Assembly: GCA_020634155.1 (NCBI GenBank)
Contig: JACKCI010000001.1
Location: 1,798,001 to 1,862,000, forward strand
Length of the DNA: 64,000 bases
Reading direction: 5' to 3'
DNA from: Anaerolineales bacterium
GTDB taxonomy: Bacteria; Chloroflexota; Anaerolineae; Aggregatilineales; J027
Shown: in pieces, positions 40,901 through 49,858 of the stretch
Layout: each line of letters begins with the position of its first letter
Position numbering within the stretch: the first letter of the stretch is position 1
Translations under genes and position numbers: made by a program
Notes under the pieces: generated by a model
What the model was told of the DNA's origin: nothing
Databases searched by the model: none
Seen by the model: the letters and a program-made list of their open reading frames with translations, nothing else

Positions 40901-42865
40901 TGGAGCAGCCGACGCGATTTAGGGCAGGTCTACTTGAGCCTTGAGGATTGGCAGGGAGCGATTAATAGCTTGACCCCTCTGCTTTATGATGCGGTTGAAG
41001 CTGAACCCTTCACCTTTGCCCTAGCCCATACCTATACGGGTATCGCCCAAGCCCACCTCAACAATCGCAGCACGGCCCTCAACCATCTTGACATCGCCTA
41101 TAAGCACCATCCGATTGACCACGAAAAGTCGCTGTTGCAGGAGCGTATCGCTGACCTCTACCTTGAGATGGGCAATAGCGATACGGCCATCGAACATATC
41201 CGTGTGGCTGTTCCACTCGCCAATCGCCAAGTGGCTCCCGGTGATGCAGCGCGGCTCTTGACCAAGTTGGCCCGCTTGCTAAGTGGCACCAACCGCTATG
41301 CCGATTCAATCGAGATTTATGAAGACGCCTTAGCCATGTTGCGCTCCTTACCCGATGCCGACGCGGTACATACAGCACGAGTCTATGTCAGCCTTGCGGA
41401 TAGCCATGAGGCCCAAGGCCAATATCCCCAAGCCGCGATTGCCTATCGCAACGCACTCGATACCCTAGAAGCGACGCGCAAGGCCCCACCTGATGACCAC
41501 CGTCAAGCCCTCACGCGCTTGGCAGCAGTACAGGCCATCATGCGGAATTATGATGACGCCATTGCCACTTATTTGCAGGCCCGCCAAGAAACCGAACTCT
41601 ATGGCAGCCAGACTGAACTCGGCTTGGTGCTGACCGCCTTAGCTGATATTTATCGGGCGATTGGGCGGCTAGAGGAGGCCGTGCTAACCTATGAGGAAGC
41701 GCTCAAAGCGCTGCCCGCCATGAATGTCCCGCGGGAACGAGCGGCGGCCTTGCGCGGCTATGGGCAAACCCTCTCGGTGTTGGGGCATCTGGCTGAGGCC
41801 CGCCAAGCATGGACAGAGGCTCTAGCTATTACTACCGACGCCCCTGCCCTAGAGATTGCCCTCACCCATCGTGCCATTGCACAGGCCTACTATACCCAAG
41901 CGATGTATGGCGAGGCCGAGAAAGCCTTTCAAGAGGCGCTTGATTATCACCAAAGCGGCAAGCCTGAAACTGCCGAGACATGGCGGCTCTATGGTAAGAC
42001 CTTGATTAGCGCTGGACGCCATGCCGATGCGATTAAACCCCTCCAGCAAGCGCTTGAAATTGAGAAAAGCCAGCCCCAACAGGTTAACGGGCGCATTGTC
42101 GAAAGCCTTGATTTGCTGGCGGCGGCCCAAGAGAGCATCGGGGTGATTTCGGCGGCCATTACCTGCCACCATGAAGCACTGGTCTATACGGATCGCAACT
42201 TCCAGCCGATTGAGACCGCCAACCGTTACCGCACCCTAGGGCGGCTGTATAGTATGCAGGCGCGTTGGCAAGAGGCCCATACCGCGCTAGAAGAAGCACT
42301 CGGCATTGAGTTTAGCCATAAGCCGCGCTCCGATAGCCGTATCGCCCAGACGCTAGAGATGATTGCCCAAGCCTATAAGCGTGAAGGCAATCTCATCAAG
42401 GCCTCGGAAGCCTATAAGAGGATGGCCTCGTATGCCAATTTGAGCAAGACCGCCGCGGCGGAGTTAAAATCGGCCCAAGATGAATTGCAACGCCATGAGG
42501 CAACCTTAGAAGCCGCCCAAGCCTCCTTAGATGTGCTGCTGCGAACGCATGGTAGCGACCTGAAGGACATCATCTACGTCTACGCGCTGGTTGCTAAGAG
42601 CTATGCGGGCCTCTCGCGCTTTGAAGCCTCCAACGATGCCATCGACCAACTGCTCTCGACCTTGGAGGCCAATGCCGCCCAACTCTCGACCGTGGATGAA
42701 CGCGCTCAATATCGCGCCCTTGCCCATGTTTTCGAGGGCAGCCAATCAGCAAGCGAGGGTAATTTAGTAGAGGCCCGTGCCCACTTCCAACGGGCGCTGC
42801 ATGAGACCACTGACCAGAGCATGCGCTGGGTCATTGAACGCGGGCTGGAAAGTGTGCAGGAATAG
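37955..42865 (+). CDS. Giant STAND-class NTPase with C-terminal TPR array
   Basis: 1636 aa. An N-terminal region of about 110 residues without a recognised effector motif is followed by a NACHT/NB-ARC-like ATPase: Walker A GELGVGKTTLL near 118, Walker B TLLIIDNL near 187, and the HPLAITLAA helix. A winged-helix-like stretch follows, then about 1150 residues of TPR. STAND proteins are ligand-triggered oligomerising switches used in signalling, transcription and phage defence. The ATG at 37955 is 13 bp after the TPR gene stop. Codon use is like the core genome, which argues for a resident regulator over a recently gained defence gene. Confidence 0.85.
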   Translation: MTVTIHELPPFTPWLEGFRLDEFHQQSLSLLTFAVEHDQRALDLAPFQIVPPSTPPDPPLPLLPYVWYPKPTRAVRDWALGRLMPPRAEALIGKMRPSDAQRAMRPLLSGNGPVEIRGELGVGKTTLLTHIAGHERTRQRYRRIWWLDDPTFIAQSLALALNSVQVLSEINFERQLELLGPTLDDDTLLIIDNLRPEQAAALRGLTKHLLLGIETPPEAATEDDTTNTEPEDVVTLRRLPRNEAAELMLHLCSLTDRNTLRGQMRAWVSHITRLLDGHPLAITLAASLFYEDGLPMERVVELFNERTTLEDPNPYVALEISLGALPADYEELLQAFGALSPIGANFEAILAAAGLKNDVAGYRGLAFLMKRGLVTRDTRIGSVYVAHRLVWERVAKQGASNKKIEDRLRQWVLSTVRRHREDTAYLYQVQRELLYTLEQGRQQKVNSFTHKVGVGLGAYLREFAPTYLEDDAPAPPLLGERARAATMIGDGLRLLEQEQYQEALAAFQAGMEHTKTHGSEHELAEALVAFARYYVATEDYTTATEMLEHAARLVFDLKAESSLHIIRIGLAMAYRQQERYKDALGVLDDEPDTLSERARIYQAMKNWDAMIEALEAAPDVSPYERAQGYLQAKRYADALGAIATAKDNRSAFLRAIIYHLQDDLENALRGYEMALDTVSKQSVQRLAMLLAMGKAYVMQNNLDRAEKTFQQALEIAVALTKPDERLHGQTLGLLAALHLLENTPNVAIEVGQKALDHLKKVEGGHVEKADVYRTLGRAYLRLGADKHKAAILSAFEGETNAAQSMALRDEPRIGIALHHLGDAYRLNGQNERAIANYRRALTHKSSQDHPLSYLMTQIALHLALADDKRYEQAHAVANEAIQHLRARPPADLQHMGYLLCQQAVVEQELNRIEEAVKTIGQWQNILAGRPDALQDQRPAVVVLTLNLAVRSMLAHQRPAEAKALADMAVSLADFHYPATPIAWSSRRDLGQVYLSLEDWQGAINSLTPLLYDAVEAEPFTFALAHTYTGIAQAHLNNRSTALNHLDIAYKHHPIDHEKSLLQERIADLYLEMGNSDTAIEHIRVAVPLANRQVAPGDAARLLTKLARLLSGTNRYADSIEIYEDALAMLRSLPDADAVHTARVYVSLADSHEAQGQYPQAAIAYRNALDTLEATRKAPPDDHRQALTRLAAVQAIMRNYDDAIATYLQARQETELYGSQTELGLVLTALADIYRAIGRLEEAVLTYEEALKALPAMNVPRERAAALRGYGQTLSVLGHLAEARQAWTEALAITTDAPALEIALTHRAIAQAYYTQAMYGEAEKAFQEALDYHQSGKPETAETWRLYGKTLISAGRHADAIKPLQQALEIEKSQPQQVNGRIVESLDLLAAAQESIGVISAAITCHHEALVYTDRNFQPIETANRYRTLGRLYSMQARWQEAHTALEEALGIEFSHKPRSDSRIAQTLEMIAQAYKREGNLIKASEAYKRMASYANLSKTAAAELKSAQDELQRHEATLEAAQASLDVLLRTHGSDLKDIIYVYALVAKSYAGLSRFEASNDAIDQLLSTLEANAAQLSTVDERAQYRALAHVFEGSQSASEGNLVEARAHFQRALHETTDQSMRWVIERGLESVQE

Positions 42866-43013
42866 TTGGCATTCTCCGGCTATAGTGGAGTGCAAAGATA
42901 TCTCTGGCTAACGTAAAATAGACCAGAGGAGAGACTGGGTATAAGTCAGCACACACAGGACAGCAAGGAATTCCAACGCGAATGTGCCGATGTCGTTTTT
43001 GCCTTGCGGATGG

Positions 43014-43148
43014 CTACCATTGACAGCCCGTTTTCAGTACATAGAAAATGGCATTCACCACCTCGCGCATGTCACTGCTGCGCGGTCGTCCACCCGCTTT
43101 GGGGGGCGAAATGTGTGGCTCCAATAGCGCCCATTCTCGATCATTCAT
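43014..43148 (-). pseudogene. Remnant of an IS5-family transposase (N-terminus only)
   Basis: On the minus strand a 44-codon frame gives MNDREWALLEPHI, then PKAGGRPRSSDMREVVNAI and LKTGCQW followed by a stop. This is the well-known start of IS5-family transposases, truncated after the CQW motif. The rest of the element is missing. Confidence 0.8.
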
Positions 43149-43436
43149 TCCCTTACTTTATCTCATGCCACCCCACTTTTCAAATGGCCTCTAACAGTGA
43201 TTTTCCTGTAGTACCATATGTTGCCGATTTTCCAAGACTACTAGGCAATCGAAAACAAGAATCTTCCCCTAGACCATTTTATTGCTCCCTATACCAGCCC
43301 AGTTGGAAACCCGGACAGCCGAACTTCTCCGAAGGTTTCACATTTGGACATGGGTGGTTCTTTCTCAGCATGCCAGACTTTGTAATCATTGATACATATC
43401 GAATATATGATTCATACAATTGGAGATGGACTGAAC
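43149..43436 (+). other. AT-rich intergenic stretch before the split WD40 gene
   Basis: No gene is supported here on either strand. It becomes AT-rich towards 43400 and has TACAAT at 43415-43420 and GGAG at 43422-43425 ahead of the next ATG. The stretch 42866-43013 also holds no supported gene. Confidence 0.5.
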
Positions 43437-43947
43437 ATGATGGATAATCTTATATGTAACCATAGATATGCAAGGAACACACTTGTAATATTGGGGCTGT
43501 TACTCTGGACTACCTTCTGGTCCAACTCTAGTAAACTAGAATTCGTCCAAAGCCAAAGTGACTCAAACTATGCTGTTTTAGCTGACATCGGAATGGGGCA
43601 ACTTTATGCAGTTGCTTGGCACCCAACCGACCCGATATTGGCTTTAGGAAACACCAATGGCTTTGCGTTATACTCTAATGAGTTAGAACAAATTTCTGAG
43701 GTTGCGCTCGGATATCCTGTGTATAGTCTGTCGTGGTCACCAGATGGAACTCGTCTTGCCACAGGAGGTTCAAAAGTCCAAGTGTGGAACATAGCTAGCC
43801 TTCAAAGCGAGTTTTTACTTGATGTAGTTGCTGACGTTTACTGGAATCCATCAAGTTTAAACACAGTTGCCGTTAACAAAGGTACAACAGTTGAAATATG
43901 GGACATTTCAAATAACCAACTTGTAAGCGGTTGGGATGTAGAAGGTA
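43437..43947 (+). pseudogene. WD40-repeat secreted protein, 5' fragment (split by IS copy 1)
   Basis: About 170 codons before the insertion. The start ATG at 43437 follows GGAG. A hydrophobic N-terminal segment (NTLVILGLLLWTTFW) acts as signal or anchor. WD40 blades follow (YSLSWSPDGTRLATGGSKVQVWNI; quoted in part). The frame reads DVEG and then enters the IS at 43948. Joined to the frame at 45196 it continues in phase as GTQLDLNTVFELP, giving one 857-codon gene. AT-rich and unlike its neighbours. Confidence 0.85.
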
Positions 43948-44002
43948 TGTAGTGAACCCAAAAAATTGGACACAAAAATACACTGACATATTTTAGCGTC
44001 AG

Positions 44003-44821
44003 TTAAGATAACGGTGCTACCCATTGTGCCTCAAATTCGCTAGGAGCGAGATACCCCAAGGCAGAATGAATGCGTTTATGGGTATAGACATCTTCTAGGA
44101 AACGCCCGATAGACCGATAAGCATGATGAAAATCCTCGTATTCGGATAAATCAATCTCCTCCTCCCGGATGGTTCGCATGAGGCGTTCGGCAAAGCCGTT
44201 TTCTTCGGGCTTGCCCACTGCCGCCATACTGATTTGAATGTGATGGTGCTGCAACAAATCGGTGTAATCATCGCAGGCGTACTGCCAGCCTTGGTCACTA
44301 TGGTGGATGTCTGGGACACGCTCTAGGAGTGCGCGTTGCAGGGCGGTGAGGGTGAGCGTGCGATCCAGTGATCGGCTGAGATGCCAGCCACGTACCGCCC
44401 GCGTGAACACATCCATAATGACCGCTAAATACACAAACTCACGGTGCAACCGTACATAGGTGATATCCGCGACCCAGAGGTGTTCAGGATGAGCGGCAGC
44501 AAGGTCTTTGACTAGGTTCGGATAGCGTCCAAAATCGTGCCGACTGTTCGTGGTGCGCGTTTTGCGGCGTTTCTGGGGGCGTTGTAAGCCCATTTGAGCC
44601 ATCATACGCCGAATGCGCTTATGATTGACCGTCCACCCCGTCCGTTGGAGCAAAACGGTGATACGCCGATAGCCATAGGTCGGGTACTGGGCGGCGAGGT
44701 CTTGAACGACCACGCGCAACGCGCTGTCATCCAGCTCAACTCCTTGATGGTAGAAGCTGCTACGCGGCAAATCCAGCACCGCACAGATCGTGCTCACGGG
44801 ATACTCGTCCTTCAAGTGCAT
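44003..44821 (-). CDS. IS3-family transposase OrfB (DDE integrase domain), copy 1
   Basis: 272 aa. N-terminal HTH_21-like segment (YGYRRITVLLQRTGWTVNHK) and rve integrase core with Asp in WVADITYV, Asp in HHSDQGWQY and Glu in KPEENGFAERL, so all three catalytic acids are kept. Active enzyme would be the OrfAB fusion made by -1 frameshifting; the OrfB frame stays open upstream of its ATG to the A7G site. Confidence 0.95.
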   Translation of the reverse strand: MHLKDEYPVSTICAVLDLPRSSFYHQGVELDDSALRVVVQDLAAQYPTYGYRRITVLLQRTGWTVNHKRIRRMMAQMGLQRPQKRRKTRTTNSRHDFGRYPNLVKDLAAAHPEHLWVADITYVRLHREFVYLAVIMDVFTRAVRGWHLSRSLDRTLTLTALQRALLERVPDIHHSDQGWQYACDDYTDLLQHHHIQISMAAVGKPEENGFAERLMRTIREEEIDLSEYEDFHHAYRSIGRFLEDVYTHKRIHSALGYLAPSEFEAQWVAPLS

Positions 44822-44823
44822 GG

Positions 44824-45129
44824 CTATTTCCCGTTTCTCTCGCGTGTCCCATTCAGCAAGCTCGATGCTTTTTTTGCAATCTCTAGCTCCATCGTCAGCC
44901 TCCCGATCATGCGTTCCAGTTCGGCGATCCGCTCTTGCTCCCCACTGCTCTCGCCGCCTTTCTCGAATGCCTGCGGTGCAGCTGCCAGAAATTGTTGTTT
45001 CCAGTTACCAACCATCTGAGAGGTCAGTTGATGCTCACGGCATAGCTCTGCCATACTTTTCTCGCCCGACAACAATTGCAGGACGACTTGGCTTTTGAAT
45101 CCCGGTGTAAATTTCCGTTTCTTCTTCAT
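44824..45129 (-). CDS. IS3-family transposase OrfA (helix-turn-helix), copy 1
   Basis: 101 aa. Begins MKKKRKFTPGFKSQVVLQLL, the typical HTH_8-type DNA-binding start, and ends in a leucine-zipper-like helix (ERIAELERMIGRLTMELEIA). It binds the IS ends. Its stop lies two bases before the OrfB ATG. Confidence 0.95.
   Translation of the reverse strand: MKKKRKFTPGFKSQVVLQLLSGEKSMAELCREHQLTSQMVGNWKQQFLAAAPQAFEKGGESSGEQERIAELERMIGRLTMELEIAKKASSLLNGTRERNGK
44868..44875 (-). promoter_or_regulatory. Programmed -1 frameshift site A7G, IS copy 1
   Basis: AAAAAAAG on the minus strand near the end of orfA. The -1 frame from here reads KKSIELAEWDTREKREIAM into OrfB with no stop, so A-AAA-AAG slippage would make OrfAB. 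Confidence 0.75.
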
Positions 45130-45194
45130 GTGAACCTTTCCACTTATGGACTATGTTACTTTAACCTCATGTCCAATCTCAGGGGTTCACTACA

Positions 45195-47258
45195 ACCCAA
45201 CTTGATCTAAACACAGTTTTTGAACTTCCTGCCCCCGTTTGGTTTTCCTCCATTACTTGGAGTCCTGATGGACAAAAGATTGCCACGGCGTATCAGCACA
45301 TCGATATTTGGGATATAAGTATTGGTCATGTAGATACCATCTCTGGCGAAAATTATCCTATTACAGGATTAGCGTGGAACTCAATGGGCATTGTTAGCAC
45401 TACTGAAACGGACCCTTCAATTTACATTTGGGATTTAACTTCTGGGAATATAGGAATGCAATTAGATGGCAACGAGGGTAGTACATATCTGGACATTAGT
45501 ACCGATGGGGCATATCTGGCAACTATCCACTTCGACAGCAGCCTAAAAATATGGTATCTTCCGCAGCAAGAGCTTTGGGCTAGTCTATATTTATATGGAG
45601 GACAATTCCAAAGCGCTAGTTGGAATTCAGCAGGTACAAGGCTCGCCACAGTTGACGGCTCAACTCATTTGAAAATTTGGGATACAAGACAAGGCTCCTT
45701 CCAAACAACAATAGGAAACAACTCAAACTACACATTGCGTGCTGTCTCGTGGAGTCCTAATGGGGAATTGCTAGCTGCCGCTGGGGGGTACTCAAGTATT
45801 TATGTTTGGGACTCTAATACTAGTGAATTGCTGTTAAACTTCGTCGGAGATAGTGAACTTATACTGGATATTTTGTGGAGTCCCGACAGCGGCAGAATTG
45901 CAACTATCGGAAGTAAATACGGTGTTAAGATTTGGAACCTTAACACCCAGCAACTCGAAAGCACTCTCCAAATAGCTGATACAAGTACAATTTCAGTATC
46001 ATGGAGTCCTGATGGAAGTCTAATTGCAACAAGTGGTGTGATAGGAGGGGTACAGATCTGGGCAACCGAATCTGGCGTATTAGAGACTTTAATTGGTCAA
46101 GATCTAGTAATCAATGATATTGCATGGGGTTATGCTGAAAACAGAATAGCAGTGGCAACTCCAATAATGCTGTATATATTAGACATAGATACAGGAGAAT
46201 TTATTACATCAATAAATGTTGCCATCAAGAATATTGCTTGGAATTGGTTTGACGAAACGATTGTGGGAACAAACAATGGATCAATTGTTCTCGTAGGTAC
46301 CCTATCTGGAGAAACAGAAACTATAGCTACTAATCTAACTGATGTTAAGACAGTGGTTTGGGAACCGAGTACACATCGTGGGGCTGTCTTAACACAAGGA
46401 GAGCAAATTCGGATTTGGGGGCCACCACCTCATGCAACAACTCTTATCTCACCAAGCCAAATCATTACAACCAACACCCCTAGCTATAGTTGGCAAGACA
46501 TCTCGGGAGCATCCTCTTATCAGCTACAAGTATCCGACTTGGAAGACAGTATTCTATTTGAGGAAACTTATCCATTCACGATATGTCAAAATGGCATCTG
46601 CTCCGTTGAACCTCCAATTGCGTTACCTGATGGTGCTTACACTTGGCAGGTGCAAGCAATAAACGCGGCTGGCTCTAGCCCATGGAGCGAGCCATTAAGT
46701 TTTACGGTCGAGACCTGTATCAACGACCCAGTTGCTCTAGAAACGCAAATAGTTGATGCCAATGCGAGTGGTGTCCCCACGACTCTATGCTTATCTCAAA
46801 ATAGCATCCAGACCTTCACCATACCCGACAACAACCTCAATACCCTCCCCGTCATCACTGGCGACATCACCATCGAAGGCAACGGAGCCACCCTCACCCG
46901 CGATGAGACCGCCGACCTTTTCCGTTTCTTCGAAATCGCACCCGGCGGTTCATTGACCCTCAACAACCTGACCCTCAGCAATGGCGAAGTCGATGCTCAA
47001 GGGGGCGCTATCCTCAACAATGGCACGCTCACCCTCAATGACAGCACCCTAGAAGGTAATTTCGCCAGTGAGCATGGCGGAGCTATTTACAACACAGGCA
47101 CCCTAGCCATCGCTAACACCGCGTTTAGCGATAACCACACCAATCGCTATGCAGGTGTTGGCGCGATTACCCTACCCTATGGTGGTGCTATCGAGAACAG
47201 CGCTGGAGCAACTGCTACCATCAATGGCAGTACCTTTGATGACACCGGGAGTGATTAA
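45195..47258 (+). pseudogene. WD40 / Fn3 / beta-helix protein, 3' fragment (split by IS copy 1)
   Basis: Continues the split gene. WD40 blades (ITWSPDGQKIATAY; SVSWSPDGSLIATS and others) run to about 46420, then an Fn3-like module (YSWQDISGASSYQLQV) and a right-handed beta-helix of the adhesin type (GGAIYNTGTLAIANTAFSDN). The sequence shifts from AT-rich to GC-rich near 46790, so the C-terminal part has a different origin. It stops at TAA 47256-47258, but the same frame goes on as GAVISNAGTLTG for 21 codons, suggesting a nonsense change. Confidence 0.8.
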
Positions 47259-47433
47259 GGTGCCGTCATCTCCAATGCAGGGACACTGACAGGTAGAATT
47301 CCTCACGCTCCAATGGGGCTATAATCTCTTCAGGGTGTTCAATATTGGCAAGACACCCAAAGCGGCGCGGTGAGTTTGACTGTATAGTATCTAGGAACAA
47401 CCCGTTCTATCAATAAAGTAGATGGAGCCGTAT

Positions 47434-49758
47434 ATGCGTTGGAAAAACTCTTGGATGATTGCCTTAGTGGTCATCATCCTCCTTACTTCCATCAACACCC
47501 CAGCCCAACACCACCCCACATCCGCCCAAGAACCCACCCCCGCACACCCACACTTATGGATACGCACCGATGACCTGCCCCGCTTGCGGTCATGGGCCAC
47601 CCCCAATAACCCGATTTACACTGAGATTTTAGTGCCATTTACCGAGGAAGCTATCCGCCTGATGGATGCTGGCACTATACCCGCAGGGGACACGGGTGAG
47701 GTCTCATGGGTGGAATACCCAACCGAAAACTATGCCCAATTGTTTGCTTTTATGTCACTCATCAGCCCCGATGAAGCAGCACGGGCCGATTATGCCCAAC
47801 GCGCCCGCACCTTGTTGATGTATGTCATGAATCAAGCGGTGCTTGGGCCTGCCCCTAATGAGCCTTTCCGCGACCCCGCCTTTGCCTTGACCAATCGCTC
47901 GCGCTGGTTTGGGAGTGGCTTCGGGCTAACGGTAGATTGGATTTACCCCGTCCTCAGTGCCGAGGACAAAGCCACCATTCGCACTGTATTTCTACGCTGG
48001 ATTGACGAGAATATCCATGCCGACACCACCAACTATAACCACCCTGAACCCATCGGCCTGACCAACGACCCTGCCCTGATTAGCGACCCTATAGCCGTGC
48101 GCTGGGCCAGCAACAACTACTATGCGGCCCACATGCGGAATATCGCCCTGATGGCTTTGGCTTTCGACCCCGCCGATGACCCAACGGGTGAATTGGCGCA
48201 GGCCATTGAGAACGTCACAGGGGCATGGTGGTATGTGACTGACCACTTGCTGCGGACTGATGCGGCGGGCGGTTTGGGAGCCGAGGGCTTTGAATATAGT
48301 CCGCAGTCGCTTGGCTATACCGCCCAATTCTTATTGGCGCTCTATACGGCAGGTTATCCCTATGATTTCAGCCAAAATCCTTTTTGGGATGAGTCCGTCC
48401 CTGCCTATCTGCATTCGTTAAGCCCAGCTATTGCCGAAAATTCGGATTATGGCACCGTCTATCAGCCCGCGTGGTATGGCTCAGGCCAGAATTACTACAT
48501 GCCCGACTTGATTGAGATGTTTGGGCCGATGGGGGTTTATGATAGCTTGGCGGGCAACACCGAGCGCCTCGATACCTTGCGTTGGATTCAACTGTATACC
48601 GCACCGGGTGGCGAGACCAATGTCATCGGACGCCTGAACAACTTCGAGTGGGTTGTGCGCGGTATCCTCTATTATCTGCTATTTGACCCAACCGCACCCA
48701 CCCCAAGCGACCCACGTCCCACCTTGCCAACCCTCTATTATGCGCCGGGAATTGACCGCATCCTCGCCCGCACCGACTGGTCAGAGAACGCGACATGGCT
48801 ATCCTATGGCCTCAGTTGGGACACCATCGACCACCAATCAGGCAATGGCAATGCGCTTGAGTTCTATCGCAATGGCGAATGGTTGACCAAGGTACGGGTT
48901 GGCTATGACCTTGATTACATCACATCCGACAATTTGAACACGCTCACGGTGCAGAATGGGCGACCCACCTATGATGACTACCGCTTGATGATATGGGAGC
49001 GCGGTTCACAGTGGCTCTATTCGGCAGGCGACCCACCCCCACCTGTCTTTAGCATCGGTGACGGCTATCTGTATGTCTATGGCGATTCGACCAACCTCTA
49101 TAACTCCGAGTATGAGGAACTGCGTGATGTCCAGCACGTCAGCCGTTCTATCCTGTGGCTCCCACCCGATACCGTGGTGGTTTATGACCGTGCCGCAACC
49201 AGTGGCGAGAATCAGAATAAGTCGTTCTGGCTGAATCTGCCAGAGAATGCCACCGTTGATGGCAACATCACCAGCATGACCACCGCTAACGGTCAGCAGT
49301 TGGTCATCCACACCCTACAACCGTCAGATGCCAGCATCCAAGTCAACGCTCTGCAAGATGAACCCAGTGGCGCACCTGCCAATTTCGAGCCGATGCGCTA
49401 TCGTCTACACGTCACCGACCCCAGCAACCCCTCTGCGATTCGCTTTTTGCATGTGCTACAAAGCGCAGATGTTGGCGTCGCCCCGTTGCCCGTGAGCCAC
49501 ATCACCAGCACGGCAGGCACCCCCTATGAAGGCGCTATCGTTGGCGATACCGCAATCTTGTTTATTCAATCCAGCGACACTCCCTTTGACACCACCACCT
49601 ATAGCGTGCCAGCAGGTGTGCGGCAAATCGTCACTGGCTTGGCCCCATCAACCGCCTATGATGTTGTCATCGAAAACCAAGTCGATATGCAGCAAGTGAC
49701 CCTCACACTGGGTAGCTCCTATTCGACGGACGCCGCCGGGGTATTGGTTATTCAATAG
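47434..49758 (+). CDS. Secreted polysaccharide-lyase-like protein (heparinase II/III or alginate-lyase type)
   Basis: About 774 aa. A signal peptide (MIALVVIILLTSINTPAQ) is followed by an alpha/alpha-toroid-like region (about 40-430; SWVEYPTENYAQLFAFMSLI quoted in part) and a beta-sandwich region (about 430-760) holding DHQSGNGNALEFYRNGEW, in the layout of family PL heparinases with His and Tyr near the cleft. Substrate unknown. ATG 47434 is 6 bases after GGAG and is preferred over 47422. A strong bidirectional terminator follows. Confidence 0.7.
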   Translation: MRWKNSWMIALVVIILLTSINTPAQHHPTSAQEPTPAHPHLWIRTDDLPRLRSWATPNNPIYTEILVPFTEEAIRLMDAGTIPAGDTGEVSWVEYPTENYAQLFAFMSLISPDEAARADYAQRARTLLMYVMNQAVLGPAPNEPFRDPAFALTNRSRWFGSGFGLTVDWIYPVLSAEDKATIRTVFLRWIDENIHADTTNYNHPEPIGLTNDPALISDPIAVRWASNNYYAAHMRNIALMALAFDPADDPTGELAQAIENVTGAWWYVTDHLLRTDAAGGLGAEGFEYSPQSLGYTAQFLLALYTAGYPYDFSQNPFWDESVPAYLHSLSPAIAENSDYGTVYQPAWYGSGQNYYMPDLIEMFGPMGVYDSLAGNTERLDTLRWIQLYTAPGGETNVIGRLNNFEWVVRGILYYLLFDPTAPTPSDPRPTLPTLYYAPGIDRILARTDWSENATWLSYGLSWDTIDHQSGNGNALEFYRNGEWLTKVRVGYDLDYITSDNLNTLTVQNGRPTYDDYRLMIWERGSQWLYSAGDPPPPVFSIGDGYLYVYGDSTNLYNSEYEELRDVQHVSRSILWLPPDTVVVYDRAATSGENQNKSFWLNLPENATVDGNITSMTTANGQQLVIHTLQPSDASIQVNALQDEPSGAPANFEPMRYRLHVTDPSNPSAIRFLHVLQSADVGVAPLPVSHITSTAGTPYEGAIVGDTAILFIQSSDTPFDTTTYSVPAGVRQIVTGLAPSTAYDVVIENQVDMQQVTLTLGSSYSTDAAGVLVIQ

Positions 49759-49773
49759 CCTACGCCATGCAGC

Positions 49774-49813
49774 AAAAAAGACCGATAGCCGTCACGGTGT
49801 CGGTCTTTTTTTT
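49774..49813 (+). terminator. Bidirectional intrinsic terminator
   Basis: AAAAAAGACCGA (49774-49785) pairs with TCGGTCTTTTTT (49800-49811) with a 14-nt loop and T-runs on both strands. Confidence 0.9.
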
Positions 49814-49858
49814 CAGCTAGGCAACTGCTATGCTCGGTGCAGGAGTAAAGGAGCCATC

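Larger units (their letters stand above)
43948..45194 (-). mobile_element. IS3-family insertion sequence, copy 1 (1247 bp)
   Basis: Ends begin TGTAGTGAACCC and finish GGGTTCACTACA. The inverted repeat extends to 25 bp with about four mismatches. It carries orfA and orfB with an A7G frameshift site, as in the IS150-like group. It interrupts a WD40-repeat gene. No 3-bp target duplication is seen (left flank GTA, right flank ACC), only one shared A. Same length and identical transposase products as copy 2. Confidence 0.95.

Noticed and set aside
43004..43447. 147-codon plus-strand ORF
   Set aside because: It runs antisense to the IS5-family transposase remnant and crosses the start of the WD40 gene in another frame; the product resembles nothing.
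44594..45019. Plus-strand ORFs within both IS copies (also 54154-54579)
   Set aside because: Antisense to orfA/orfB; duplicated only because the IS is duplicated.
47395..47407. LexA-like GAAC...GTTC before the lyase gene
   Set aside because: The spacer is 5 bases, not 4, so it does not fit the motif.
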